Part shown: positions 42,983-57,699 of the stretch, one piece after another
Layout: the number at the start of each line of letters is the position of its first letter
How positions within the stretch are numbered: the first letter of the stretch is position 1
Source: Xestospongia bergquistia
Taxonomy: Eukaryota > Porifera > Demospongiae > Haplosclerida > Petrosiidae
DNA length: 64,000 bases
NCBI GenBank assembly: GCA_963965975.1
Contig: OZ014424.1
Location: 5,784,380-5,848,379, forward strand
Direction: 5' to 3'
Notes under the pieces: model-generated
Told to the model about the DNA's origin: nothing
Database searches by the model: none
Seen by the model: the letters and a program-made list of their open reading frames with translations, nothing else
Translations under genes and position numbers: made by a program

Positions 42983-43541
42983 ATGAAGCTTGTGAGGTAC
43001 TTTATTATTAATACATACATTGTCAATATTCTATAGTTAATTATCAATAGATTATTTGTATACTATATCATTGTTTTATTGGTACCTAGATTTCTCATGA
43101 AATTAAATCATGAGACAGTAACCATTGAACTCAAAAATGGAACTGTAGTACATGGAACCATTGTTGGTAAGTTGTACTACTAGTTAATAGGGTGGGGCAT
43201 TTGTCCTGTTAATTTATTAGGGGTTGATATGAGTATGAATACGCATCTGAAATCAGTGAAGATGACCATAAAAGGACGTGATCCTATAGCGCTAGATACA
43301 TTAAGTTTACGAGGCAATAACATTCGTTATTACATTCTACCTGAGAGTATACCCCTGGATACACTACTAATTGATGATACACCCAGAAGAAAAGCCAAGA
43401 AGAAGGAAGGTAATAATTATGTAATACCACACCCACTTAATTAATATTCATTTTGTAGTTGCATTAGGTCGTGGACGTGGTAGAGGAAGAGGTAGAGGAC
43501 GTGGCAGAGGGCGGGGTGGACCCAGAGGGGGTAGACGTTAA
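42983..43541 (+). CDS. SNRPD1: Small nuclear ribonucleoprotein Sm D1
   Basis: A core spliceosomal Sm protein. Four exons. [20 protein letters not shown] (Sm1 motif) continues [20 protein letters not shown], then the Sm2 motif [20 protein letters not shown]. The C-terminal tail is an uninterrupted GR/RG repeat ([12 protein letters not shown]...GGPRGGRR), the usual substrate of arginine methylation that binds SMN. Nearly identical in layout to human SmD1, with the first exon coding only five residues. It shares a 123-base divergent spacer with CCDC113. Confidence 0.96.
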
Positions 43542-43591
43542 TTATTATTGTAATGTGTTATTAATTCCAAAACTATGTAGTTATTAAAAAG

Positions 43592-46500
43592 TTATCTTTT
43601 TCCTGAAACATTTTGACAAACATGTTCTGAGAGCATACGAACACGTTTCATAGCTCTAAATAATTGAGCAGACCCTTCATTACGTTGTTGTAAATAGTCC
43701 ACAGTCTAATTATAAGATTTAATTGATATCTAAATACTTAACCACACCCACCTTAGTTATTTCAGCAGATAACGGACGCATTATTGTAGGGAGATGAGCA
43801 GCTGTTACACCATCAGTAGGATCAAGAGATAAAATGGCATGTTCCAAATACCTGTAATTATAATATTAATTACAATAAATTAAAAGTAATTAAGGGTACC
43901 TTATCTTCAGTTCAATGTTATCAGATAAATCTACTGCTATTTGTTGTATAAGAGATAACAACACAGGTTGAGAGAGTTGACACGATGTGTTAGCATCAAA
44001 CACTTCCTCTGGACTGATATTTTGACACACAAATGTCACCAGTTGTAAATCAGATGTTGATAATGCTAAATTAAAGGCAGTATCAAATTGTTTATCTTCT
44101 AAAAGTTGAAGAATACGCTCCTAAAGATCAAATAATCATATTATTAAATTCAATAAATAAATTACTTGATGAGGTTTAACTGAAAACTGAGAAGCAGCTG
44201 TTGTTGCTGGTATTAGTTTCTCTTCAATTAATGTCTCCATTTCGTGTTTAACAGCTGCAGAAATAACCTGTTTTAATGACTCGCCTAACCTGTATAGCCA
44301 TTACAATAACTACATATATAGTTTGTATGTACTGACTTTAATGACATTATTTCTTGTTGGATACAGCTTTGAATTGATGGCAAGAGAGGAGAATTAGGTG
44401 ATGCCAAAGATGCCATCCAAGTATTTAAAGATGTTGTTAACTGATGAATGGCTGGATCTAATGTCTGTCTTTGTTGCTCATGAAGTTGATCTAAATCTGA
44501 TCAGATGACATGATCACATGATCATCACATGATTTATCTCACATTCAGTTGTTCCTCTTCTAAATGCTTCATCTAATTGACGGAACATTTGCTGACATGA
44601 TCTTTCAAATGAGGGCAATATAGTTGTTTTAAATAAGGTTTCCATGGTTACTGGGATAACCTGTTGCAAGAATCCAACAACACAATTACCGATACTTTGT
44701 ACCAATCCCTAACATAAAATGGATGCATAGCAAATAAATGGATGCACATTATACCTCAGTATGAAGTATTTGTTGTAATCCATCACGTACTGCAGTATCA
44801 GTTACTCTAAGATGATCAGATACTGCTCCAGATATTTGATCTTGAGTGGCCGTCAGTGATTTCTGTAAAGCTATTATAACTAAATAAAGTGTTATATAAT
44901 AGACATATTTACTTGGTACAAGAACATTTTTAGTCTCTGTTTTAACAGCTTTTTCCAATCTACCAGCAATACTATTTTGAATTGATTGACTGACACTTTG
45001 ATTTAGACGATCATTTCTTTTACTCTCAGCATTTTTAATAAATCTCTCAATCCGTTGATCTAATTATATGATAATGATTAGAAGATGACTCATTATGACA
45101 TCATACTTTGTTCACGTAACATTTCTTGTATACCACTAGTATTTTGAGCAGTTACTGTTGTGATTGTATTCTCCATATGACTCTGTAACTGCTCGAATAA
45201 TGCCTTTTGTTGACAACTAAAGATACTATATAATTACAGATAGCAATAGAGACATTAATCTACCTTATAGCCTCAATATCTTGCTGTTGTTTAGCAACCT
45301 GTTCAACTAACTGATGAAGTAAAGTGATATCTACTGGCTCAACATGATCTGCCGAGGGTTGTACCTCTCTCTCTTCTACAAATGCTAATGCATTTGCCAT
45401 AGCTCTTGCAACAACAGCACTCGCTTGTTCTCTTGTTGTGTCCTCAGGAGGAGAGACAATTGATGGTAATGACTTAGGAGTCTCAAGTAATGGCCATTCT
45501 TCCTCTACTGGACTCTTACTCAAAATATCAGGCCTAGTATTAGATTCATTCTCGTTCCAAGATAGCTTAGCTGTAGACACATTCTCAGGAATAGTATTAG
45601 ACTCAAGCTCATTCCTAGTCCAAGGTGCTATTACAATAGACTCATCCTCATTCCCAGATTCTATAACTTTGGACTCAGTCTCAATAGGTTGTACTATTGC
45701 AGATTGTGACTCATTATCAAGTGGTACAATGCTAGACTCAGGCTCAGACTCATTCCCAGGTTGTACAATTATAGACTCGGACTCATTCCAGTGTGTTGTA
45801 GACTCAGACTCAATCAATGAGTCCTCAGATATTCCATTAAGAGCAGATGGGAATGTTATGGAGAGATCATGTTGTCCTGTTGTGGGTGTGGTTGCAGTTG
45901 GAGTTACGACAATTTCCTCTTGTGGCTCTCCCTTATCTGATGACAATCTTTGCAATGGTATCGCCACTAACAACCCACTTTCACCATCTCCACCCTCACT
46001 AGATGATGTCATCACCAAATGATTATTGGCCACATTAATGGAGTGGGAATCAGTCTCAGACTGGGTCACAGTCTTTAGCAGAGGAAGGCTAAGATTTGGT
46101 AAGGACTGAGAACCAAAATCACTAGGAGAACATAGCACAGGCCCTCCAGTAAGAGGTGAAGAGAGAGCTGAAGGATAACTAGTAAGACTACTAGGAGAAC
46201 TTTTAAGAAATGAATCTGGTGACAGCAATTTTACTGCAGGAGATGACTGGCCTGGACCATAAGGGGTGTGTCCAGCAGGTGGGGTTACAGATTCTAATTC
46301 TACTACACCACTAGTGACATAATCAGCAGGTGGATTCATTGATTGAGGTGACGACAGGGTATCCCCTTCACTAGTTGGAGGTTGACCTTCTGATTCATCT
46401 TCTAATGGAGGCATATCATCAAGTGGCGGAATTCCTGTTAGATCAGGAGGTTCAAAGGTCACTGACAATTCTTGCATGGACCTAAGACAATAAAAATAAT

Positions 46501-48358
46501 TTATTTATATTAAAATGTCAACAATTACTTAAGACAAGATATGTACCATATCATTTTAAACATCAATGTTGTCTATACATACTTGGATTGTATACAATGT
46601 AGCTTTAACAGGACTACATTACGACGAGGGTTAAACTTATCTCCTCCCACTTCTCCTTCTTCTTCTTCTTCTCCTGTACTATCTCCTCCCTCTTCAGGTA
46701 AAGCAGTATGACCAGATAATACAAAACTTAAAATATGTTGTGTTAACAAATATTCCGTTATTGAAGAGATAGAGGCATCTCCAATACCAGCTTCTTGATG
46801 AACTGGCATAACATACAGTACCTGTTATAATAAAATGTAGCATTACCACCTACACAGTTAATTAGCTTACCTCACGTTCTGAATCGGTAGCTAAAAGATA
46901 GGATGCTGATAGATCAAGTGATAAAAGCATTTTAGGAATAACTTGATCATTAGGTGAGGGTAAGAACCTAGTAATTACAAAGATAGAAAATTTTTGTTAT
47001 TGTAGGACTGACTGTATTGTTTGAAGACATTTCCATTTAACAGTACACCAAATTTTCAAAACAGAGTTATTTTGAGCAGCAGTTATTAAAAAACGCCAAA
47101 ACTGAGTACTAAAAACAATATTTATAATATAAAAATTATTAATTAACATGTACTTGGGGTCTTGAGTGAGATGATTGTCAAGAAATAACAGTCTTGTTAC
47201 TGGTAGTCCATTGTGAGGAAGGTAGTCATGAAGACATCTAACAAGTAATTAGTATTATACTAGCTTTCTTAATTATTGCAACTAACTTAGGGTCTTCCTC
47301 TTTTTGATCCATATTTAATTTCCAAAACTTAACATGTCCATCATCTCCAGCAGTAGCTAATACATTACCATCAGGAGACAAAGAAAGATCAGTAATAGAC
47401 TATTGCAGTGAGATATAAACAGTTAATAAGAAAAGATAAACTTACTCCTTGATGAGCTGATAATATAGATGTTGTTCCTTTTTCTATTTTACTAAATTCA
47501 AGTGGAATACCAGGAGAATATCTTGTAGCAATTTCTGGCAAGTCAAATATCTCAACCTTTAACAGTTACAATGGATAAAGAAGTTTTAGTTGGCAAAATG
47601 AACAGACATACCTTATCTTCATGAGAGACAGCTAGAATTAAATTCTCTTCAAGATCTTCATCATCAGATTGTGGCACATAGGGACACCACACTAAACGAT
47701 GAGTTAAATTATCAACAGTTGGACCATGATAAATATGTAATCTCAGACAATTACTAAATAAAATACAATAAATAGAATTATTATTATTATAGTAACTTCC
47801 TTACCTTATCTTCGATACATCTCCATGTGCGCTATCAAGGTCATAGACATGTACATTACCTCCTTCATCAATAGCAGCTAACATGTTAGAGTCAGAATGA
47901 GCGAATGCTATATCAACTACTCCACCCACAAATTTCTTCAACAACGTACGATCTTTTGTTTTTTGTTGAATAATTCGTACAACATGTCCAGTGCGACTCT
48001 CCAATACATATGCCAGATACTGATTATTACTGGCTATTATGTTGCCATGGAAACTTTTAGGTTCCCAGTTCTGATTGGTAATAGTTGACACACGAACCTA
48101 TTATATTAATTATAGAAGTGACATCACTATGACATCATACCTTTCTACTAGCTTCAGCACCATTCAGTAATTGGTCACTTGCATGTATATTAACATCAAA
48201 TCCATGTAATGATACAGGAACATCGTTACCTCGTAGAATACTATAAGAAATACAATTAATTAATGAATGTGATATTTTAGAGCTCACACTTGTTGTGGTG
48301 GAGTAGGCACTAAAAGCTCAAGACCTGGATGTTGTTCTTGTTGTTCTTGTTCATTCAT
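43592..48358 (-). CDS. EDC4: Enhancer of mRNA-decapping protein 4
   Basis: A scaffold of the decapping complex in P-bodies. The N-terminal WD40 propeller: NWEPKSFHGNIIASNNQYLA, TKDRTLLKKFVGGVVDIAFA and DEGGNVHVYDLD match EDC4 strongly, with further blades in later exons. A long Ser/Pro/Thr/Glu-rich linker is coded by one big exon (45,260-46,477), rich in ESES and NESE repeats. The C-terminal coiled-coil and helical domain begins LLHQLVEQVAKQQQDIEAI and ends RMLSEHVCQNVSGKR. It starts MNEQEQQEQHPGLELLVPTP. The promoter has copy B of the 61-base element and is shared with MRPL4. A 194-codon antisense ORF over the linker is a codon-bias artefact. Confidence 0.92.
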
Positions 48359-48431
48359 TATTGCTGAGAAAGTGAAGGAGGCTGAGTTAGTTATAACAAA
48401 GACACGTGGTCAACTTAGTTTTCGGACGTAA

Positions 48432-48492
48432 ACGGAAACATTCTGAAATTTGTTAGCAAATGTAATGGGGAAATAAAAATCCTATTCCGTAT
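48432..48492 (+). promoter_or_regulatory. Shared 61-base divergent-promoter element, copy B (EDC4/MRPL4)
   Basis: It runs from ACGGAAAC, through ATTCTGAAATTTGT and GGGGAAATA, to TTCCGTAT. It is the same length and orientation as copies A and C. It lies 73 bases from the EDC4 start codon and 28 bases from the MRPL4 start codon. CACGTGGT lies upstream, as also near copy A. Confidence 0.75.
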
Positions 48493-48520
48493 GTTAAGAA
48501 AACGTGTAACGTTATAAATT

Positions 48521-49252
48521 ATGTGTACCAAGCTGATCAGATCCCTATTCTTGCCGAAGAGAGGATATTCTAGTCAACCTTTAGTGCTATCATGTACAGA
48601 TCATGTAATTAGAACTCCTTTAGAAGCCTGGGTACTGAATCTAACTACTGGCAATAAATTAGGAATCATTGCATTAAATGAAAGGATTTTTGGTACATCT
48701 CTCCGTCTTGATATTCTTCAGAGGGTTGTTGTATGGCAATTGGCAAAGAAACGAGCAGGAACAGCAAAAGTTAAAGATCGTAGTGAAGTAAGAGGTGGAG
48801 GTCGTAAACCATGGCCTCAAAAAGGATTTGGGCGTGCAAGACAGGGATCTATCAGGGCTCCACACTGGCGAGGAGGGGGTGTGGTCCATGGTCCAAGAGG
48901 TCCTGTCTCTTACAACTACACTCTACCTAAAAAAGTCCGGAGTCTTGGATTACGTTCTGCATTGTCTTTGAAATATGGACAAGGAGATTTACATATTGTA
49001 GACTCTTTGTCTTTAGATAATCACAAAACCAAACATTTATTAAACATTCTTAATACAAACAATTGGAAGTCAGTCCTGTTTGTTGATGGAGGAAATACTG
49101 TTGATTCAAATATTGCATTGGCCAGTCAAAACCTTCCTGAAGTCGATGTTCTGCCAAGTATTGGTCTAAATGTTTACAATATATTACAACGACAAACATT
49201 AGTGTTATCTCTTGGGGCAGTACATCTGTTGGAAGAGCGTTTAGACTCATAA
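48521..49252 (+). CDS. MRPL4: Large ribosomal subunit protein uL4, mitochondrial
   Basis: A single exon of 243 codons. The N-terminus MCTKLIRSLFLPKRGYSSQP looks like a mitochondrial presequence. The uL4 core follows: GTSLRLDILQRVVVWQLAKK, AGTAKVKDRSEVRGGGRKPW, PQKGFGRARQGSIRAPHWRG and GGVVHGPRGPVSYNYTLPKK. These are the bacterial L4 rRNA-binding signatures. The absence of introns is unusual beside neighbours with many exons and matches macroH2A; it may reflect an old retrocopy or intron loss. It is convergent with CK2 alpha, with 98 bases between the stops. Confidence 0.94.
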   Translation: MCTKLIRSLFLPKRGYSSQPLVLSCTDHVIRTPLEAWVLNLTTGNKLGIIALNERIFGTSLRLDILQRVVVWQLAKKRAGTAKVKDRSEVRGGGRKPWPQKGFGRARQGSIRAPHWRGGGVVHGPRGPVSYNYTLPKKVRSLGLRSALSLKYGQGDLHIVDSLSLDNHKTKHLLNILNTNNWKSVLFVDGGNTVDSNIALASQNLPEVDVLPSIGLNVYNILQRQTLVLSLGAVHLLEERLDS

Positions 49253-49350
49253 ATGTATTAATATTTCTAATTAATGTACATTATAAATAATCGCAGTGAA
49301 TCAGACAAACATATAAAGAAAATGAGTTTACTGATGACATCAATATGATG

Positions 49351-51523
<2,173 letters not shown>

Positions 51524-51801
51524 ATTTGATTTTTAGTCCAAAAACTATATCAAGTAACAGAATAGATGACAGAACAATGACCACACCCACTTGTAATACA
51601 CACATGATCTTACTACTGTTACTATCAATATTACATGTTATACAATTTAATAGCAATTGTACGTACTTACCAGATTATATAACAGTTTGGCTCTCTCGTC
51701 AACTGAAGGACTTAGCAACTTCCTTCAGTGCGTTGGAGTTAACCCCTACAATAGAAATATTTAAAACTAACGCTTAATTAGAATATAGATTTCATACCAA
51801 A

Positions 51802-53517
51802 ATGGCGACTCCTGGAAAGGTACAAGAAGCAGAGAAGCACATAGCTGAGGCTGAGAAGAGGTGAGTCAGTTAATTAGACATTATGTTAAAATATTTTATA
51901 TTTAGTTTGAAAACTGGTTTACTAAAATGGTCACCTGACTACGATACTGCAGCAAATCGTTATGATAAAGCAGGTATGAGTATCTGTGGCCATTTAATAT
52001 AATATAACATATTTTAGCTGTGTGCTACCGAAATGCTCGATTACATGACAAAGCGAAAGATGCTTATCTCAAAGCTGCTAATGCTTATTACAATAATAGA
52101 GCGTATCCTCCTCCCACTCATATAATTAATTTTTGATAATACAATAATATTATTGTCCTTAACATTGTTCAGTATCTACCATTCTGCAAAGTATGTAGCA
52201 TTAAATACATGATAATATTTAACCCTTAATTTATAGGAGTTTGGAACAAGCTGCTCATGTTTGTAGGGTAAGTTATTACCATAGTTATGACATCATTATT
52301 ATTCTAATAATTAGGATGCAAAAAAGTTAAGCGATGCAGCTGATCTTCTTCATCAAGCTTGGTAAGTGTTGCTACAGTTTTCCCTAATTAGTGTCCACTA
52401 GTGATCGTTATAATGAGAGTGGACATCCTGATACTGCTGGACAAGTGCTATTAAAAGCAGGACAGTAAGTTAATTATTGTAATTATTTTTTGAAGCTCCA
52501 CCTACTTTTATTAGATTATTACAACATGAAGACCCAGAAAAAGCTGCAAAATATTATTTAATGTCTTCAGAATATTATTTACTTGACGACAAATACAGAG
52601 AAGGTGCTAATATTACTAAAGATGCTGTGAGAATGTACTGTAGAACAAGACCACGACAGTATGCCTTAACAAGTGGGTGTGACCAAATATTTTATGTTTT
52701 ATTAGGCTAGAGAAGATTGTAGAGACTAGTCAACATTCTCGTGTAGTGTGTCTTAATGCTAAAATGGTCAATATTGCTCATGAAGTAACTAAGTTATTTC
52801 AATAATTCATTATTATTGCATTGACTAGACCATAGCAGTTGAAATTATAGCATTGCTACATCAAAAAAAGACAATGCAAGCTAGAGAAGTACTTCAAGAA
52901 GCTGAAAGGTACTTTATTTCCAAGCAATTGTTTTATTTTTCTTTATGTAGTGTTCCAGACTTTGCTGCCTCAGATGACTATGCAGTATTAGATTCTTTGA
53001 TAGATGCAGTTACTTCCAATGATGAAGATGGTATTAAACAGGCTTGTTCAAGTGGAGTATTCAGAGCTATGGACCCTGAGGTAACGTCATTTAATTATAA
53101 TAGTATGATAATAAGTTCCTATTATAATAGTTTGCAAAACTTGTACATGATCTTCAAACAGGACAAGAATCTGTTGCTCCTCCTACCACTAGTGCCCCTA
53201 AGACAAAGTCATCTGAAGGCAGTAATTCTGTTGCCATGGAAATAAAACCTCTGGCTAAACAAGATCCAGCAGTATTAGCAGATATGAGAAGTCAGTTGTT
53301 AGGATCAAGTAAAAATGATAAAACAACTTCAAAGACTAAAAAGAAACAAGTTGTTGAAAGTTCACCTTGTGCCACACCCCCACCTGAACCACCAAGTGAA
53401 AAGCAACCAGTTGATGAGATAAGTAATGAGAAGGAAGATACAAGAAAAGATGAGGTAGAAGTAGAGATAACTAAAGATGATTCAGAGGATGAAGATGACC
53501 CCATTGATATAAATTAA
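51802..53517 (+). CDS. NAPG: Gamma-soluble NSF attachment protein
   Basis: A SNAP-family adaptor that recruits NSF to SNARE complexes. Ten or so exons. MATPGKVQEAEKHIAEAEK, then LKTGLLKWSPDYDTAANRYD (the gamma-SNAP-type N-terminus), YHSAKSLEQAAHVC, YNESGHPDTAGQVLLKAGQL, and C-terminal SVPDFAASDDYAVLDSLIDA. It follows gamma-SNAP (GHPDTA..L..AG) rather than alpha-SNAP. The C-terminal exon adds about 90 Lys/Glu/Asp-rich residues (KTKKKQVVESS... EITKDDSEDEDDPIDIN), longer and more acidic than the human tail. It shares a 278-base divergent spacer with CK2 alpha. Confidence 0.88.
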
Positions 53518-53560
53518 CAAAATGTAAAAACCCATTAAAAATGTCCTTTTTTAAAATCAT

Positions 53561-55137
53561 TTAATTATCATCATGTTCTTCACGTAATCCCTTGCTATGT
53601 CTGGATTTACCAGCTATTTCTAATATAGCTTGAGCTTCTTTATCTTTATCTAATATACTAGTCACTTGATCCTATTATAAAGTTATTAATATTAACAGAG
53701 TAAAATTAAAGGGGCTACCTCATCATCATCATCATCATCATCTGGGAGGTGTGGTCTTCCAATTCCCCAAGCTTCTAAAACATCAATTTCAAATTCCTCT
53801 GTTGAAGACAAGCATGGACTTCCAAATGTACTACATTTTGGACGGGCTCTACTATGACCACGCCCATATTCTGCTGACAACCATAAACCAAAGTAGTTCA
53901 ACTGTCCACCCATACCCTAATTAACAGTCATAAGACAGTCATGTAATTGTCATGTGACTTACTAAGCCATTAGGTAATGTTTGAGCTGACTGTTGTAAGT
54001 ACATGTAATTATCATTATAACCAGTTGGTATATAGACACCAAAGGAAGGTCTTAATGTGAACAGAAATGATGTGCCACAACCTGAATAATAAAATTAATA
54101 ATAATTACTAATTAATTAATAAGGGGTCACCTTGAAATTGAGGGTGGAATTTCCAACTGTTACCAGCAAATCCTCCAAATACATAACCCTGTTTATCACG
54201 TACTACAATTAATGTAGGACCTCTATTCAATATTTGACGGCATAATGTAGAGAAACTTTCTCCATGTAACTGACTAGAGAATAATGGGTAAACCATACCC
54301 CTTACATCATAAGGAAATACACTATTTAAAAACATAATGGCGACTTGATCAAGGAGTAGAGAAACAAATGTTTCTTTGACTAAAGGATGGATTATTTTGG
54401 ATGGCAAAAGTAACGTCTCAGAGTCTGACAGTCCATCAAAATCTTCAACTTTTGTAGAAGGAATTAAAAAACATAATGTAAAAACGGATTGGAAAATACA
54501 ATTAGCAAGGGGTGTGGTCATTAGCCAAGACTCGATATCATGAATTGTGAGGTAATGCTGACTACTATCAGATTCTGTTAAGTGTTTTAAAGACTCAGTT
54601 AGATAACTCACTAAGATACTAAGTGAATCTGGACCAGTTGGCCATTCATGTAATTGAGGTAATTGGATAGAGCTTTGTTTAGACATCAACAATACCTTCA
54701 AATAGTTCTCTATGGTCACATCTAGTCCTTGTACTAATGAAGGCTCACCCAATATACTCATAATAACTTGAGCACGTTTCTCAGCGCTACCTTTAGCAAT
54801 CCAACTCACATTCTCAATAAAACTAGGATACGTAACTTGACAAAGGGACAGAGTTGACTTGCCATCATGTTGACGAGAGACAGATAATGCTATAAAGAGC
54901 TTTTGTACATTAATTCCTGACACGCCCACTTTTTGGAGATAAGCCTATGTTATAAATAATACTAAGTTATAAACTCTGTCTTCAATCTCTTACTTGTAAC
55001 TGCTGTTCATTGAAATGTTCTGTTTCTTGACTGTTTGTAATTGCTTCAAAACTGTCGTTAATAAATATCTTTTCTTGAGAACTTAATAACGTCCCATATT
55101 TCTCCAATAAAGAAGACTTACTAGCTTTACCTCCCAT
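53561..55137 (-). CDS. MEAK7: MTOR-associated protein MEAK7 (TLD domain)
   Basis: Starts MGGKASKSSLLEKYGTLLSS, a good N-myristoylation sequence as in human MEAK7 (MGN...). A middle helical region sits in one large exon. The TLD domain reads LFSSQLHGESFSTLCRQILN, RDKQGYVFGGFAGNSWKFHP, FLFTLRPSFGVYIPTGYNDN then YMYLQQSAQTLPNGLGMGGQ, continuing LNYFGLWLSAEYGRGHSRAR. The C-terminus DKEAQAILEIAGKSRHSKGL matches the family ending. MEAK7 acts at lysosomes in an alternative mTOR pathway in mammals. An Asp-rich stretch (PDDDDDDDE) is local. It has copy C of the 61-base element in its promoter. Confidence 0.92.
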
Positions 55138-55174
55138 AGCTAAATTTATGAGGCAGCATAGAATACGGAGGCTT

Positions 55175-55235
55175 ACGGAAACATTCTGAAATTTGTATAA
55201 CAATTCAATACTGGAAATAATAATTAACTCCGTAT
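55175..55235 (+). promoter_or_regulatory. Shared 61-base divergent-promoter element, copy C (MEAK7/IMPA1)
   Basis: It runs from ACGGAAAC, through ATTCTGAAATTTGT and TGGAAATAA, to CTCCGTAT, with flank ACTAC as in copy A. It lies 37 bases from the MEAK7 start codon and only 16 bases from the IMPA1 start codon, so 5' UTRs must be very short or overlap the element. A second TACGGAGG lies just upstream (55,164-55,171). Confidence 0.75.
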
Positions 55236-55251
55236 ACTACAATTAATAATC

Positions 55252-56389
55252 ATGACAGACGTACAGGGCTATTATGACACTGCTGTTACTGTTGCTAAAC
55301 AAGCCGGTCAAGTTAGTTATTTAACATTTAAACAGTAATATTGCTGTATTATAGATAGTTCTGGAGGCACTACAAAATGTAGACAGTCATAGTATTACTA
55401 CTAAAGGAGGTTGTTCAGCAGATATGGTCACAGAAACAGATACTAAAGTAGAGCAATTCATTATTAACTCTATTAAAAAGGTTTATCCTAATCATCAGTA
55501 AGTTCTTAATATGTAATAACTCCACCCATCATTAATTGAAGGTTTATTGGAGAGGAAACGTCATTATCAACAGATTTTACAGACGCTCCTACATGGATAA
55601 TTGATCCAATTGATGGAACAACTAATTTTATTCATAGGTACTATAATTATGTTTAAATGTAATACAAGTTATGTCTATTAGATTTCCCTATTCAGCCATA
55701 TGTATTGGATTAACTATTAATAAAGAGGTACTGTACATTTACATTTAACATATGAATGATGTCATTATTATCTCAGGTTGTTGTGGGTGTTATTTATAAC
55801 TTCTTTCAAGATCAATTGTTTTCTGCTAAGAAAGGGGGTGGAGCTTATATGAATGATCGATCAATTCATGTATCTGATATTAGAGGTAACACCAGTTGAC
55901 CACACCTTTTAATTAACTTTAACAGAACTGCAGAAGGCAATTATAGTAACTGATCTGGGATATTCTCGTAAAGAATTTGAACTTACTCCAAAGCTAGCAA
56001 CAATTCAAGGACTGGCAGCTGATCCTAGCCATGTTCATGGGTAAGCCTACTAATAAAATAACTGCATTTAATAATACAGAGACTACAGCATTCGTACATT
56101 AGGTTCTTCAGCTCTTAGTTTGTGCATGGTTGCTGTGGGTGGAGCAGATGCTTATATTGAATATGGTATTCATTGCTGGGATTATGCAGCAGGAGAACTC
56201 CTTGTCAGAGAAGCTGGTGGAGTTTCTCTCTATCCAACAGGTAAAGTAAATATCTTTCACTATTTATGAAAATTTATTATAGGAGCTCCCCTTGATCTGA
56301 TGGGACGTGGTGTGCTAGTCTCTTGTACTAAGGAACTAGCAGATGCCATGATTCCTTTAATACATCATGTGGATTATCCTAGAGATTAA
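55252..56389 (+). CDS. IMPA1: Inositol monophosphatase
   Basis: A Li-sensitive, Mg-dependent phosphatase that recycles inositol. About nine exons. It starts [20 protein letters not shown]. Metal-binding motifs: FIGEETSL (motif around Glu), [15 protein letters not shown], and [15 protein letters not shown]. The middle reads [20 protein letters not shown] then [13 protein letters not shown]. It ends [20 protein letters not shown]. The order and spacing match human IMPA1. A stretch of the intron at about 55,884-55,926 recurs at 56,506-56,545 downstream, a leftover duplication. Confidence 0.95.
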
Positions 56390-56505
56390 TAATGTATTGT
56401 CTTTTTAATTCAGTCATTAAGTATATTATTGTAATATTACTGTTTGCTTTAATAATACATATTATTTTACACACATTAAAACATTTGTGAAAAATTACTC
56501 TATTA

Positions 56506-56545
56506 GTGGTAACACCAGTTGACCACAACTTTTAATTAACTTTAA
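56506..56545 (+). repeat. Copy of an IMPA1 intron segment
   Basis: GGTAACACCAGTTGACCACA then CTTTTAATTAACTTTAA repeats the IMPA1 intron at 55,884-55,926 with one difference. It lies about 115 bases past the IMPA1 stop and is probably debris of a partial duplication. Confidence 0.75.
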
Positions 56546-57699
56546 TATTAATGACTTTAAGTTCAGGACAATATTTGATGGAGCTATTTTTTCACATGTT
56601 GACTTGTTTAGTATAATAGTATATAATATAACAATATATGAAATGTGGTAGGTGCTCCATATTATAGTTATGTTATGATTTGGGAATCCAGCTGGACTTC
56701 TTGACATTGATACAGGAACTGTTCCTATTTGTGATTAACTGGGCTAACTAATGAGCAATGGGAGATATTATAGATTAGGTACATAAGAACTATCAAGGAA
56801 GACCATATGAAAAGAACCAGTTAGATTTGATTATGTTTGCTGTTGATTTTGATGACAAATATTTGGTTTTCTAAGGAGCCATGAAGAAGATTTGAGTTTC
56901 ATATTTTGTAGTTAACTTGTTGCCCATGTATATCAAGAACATAATCTCATTGTTGAGAACAGTACAATTGTAAGAAGTTATTAAAGATCAATAACACACA
57001 GAGAGATAACACAACAACATTACATATAATACAATCTTGCATGTTCCTTATTATCCAGGAGTTAAAACATAAGTCTGACTATATGTGACTGGATATGCAA
57101 AAAGCGACCACTTGAGTCATTTCTGTCATTTTCATATTTTCATATCATTTTAAAGTATAGATAATGTTGAATTGTTTGATACCTTGGATAAATACATGCG
57201 TTGCTAAAGAAACAAGATATAAACGGAAATACAGTGGCTACTACCAAAAATTAATTTTGAGAATAGTGGAATTTAATTTTCCACCCCCGCATATCGTACA
57301 CTAATATATGAGAACACGAATGCTTCTATGTGCTAATCTAGAAAGAACTTTGGATTTATAGACGCTTTAAAATAACTGTCAGGTACTATTCTCTTTTTTT
57401 TGGTTTAATTCAAATTCTCAAAAATATTGAAATCATCACTTTTTCTGTCCATACTGAGATTTTTTTATTTGACAGAAGTAGTCCCTTTTACCAAATTAGG
57501 TCACATATATTCTACTGTATTAACAACTGTGAGTTCAATCCTTCTTCAATTCTTGCTGCATCAATGTCAGTAGTTCAGTATTATGGTCGAAAATTGTATA
57601 CGTTCTCGTAACTTACAGTATACTGACTTAGTATACTACAGGTCATAGTTATAATATACTGAATACGTGCACTACGTCAGTATACTACAAATCACGTGA
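56546..57699. other. Gene-poor intergenic stretch
   Basis: No coding gene recognised. Short inverted similarities exist (CTTCTTCAATTCTTGCTGCA near 57,541 against AGCAAGAATCGAAGAAG near 57,737). A cluster of AGTATACT strings occurs at 57,610-57,700, followed by ATCACGTGAT, an E-box palindrome at 57,692-57,701. This could be a promoter for the possible transcript to the right. Confidence 0.5.

Noticed and set aside
45438-46022. 194-codon plus-strand ORF (Ser/Asp-rich)
   Set aside because: It is antisense to the Ser/Glu-rich linker exon of EDC4, and its composition mirrors that codon usage. No independent domain or splice context.
51526-51777. 83-codon plus-strand ORF between CK2 alpha and gamma-SNAP
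   Set aside because: It lies in the divergent promoter with no recognisable domain; composition is like the surrounding spacer.
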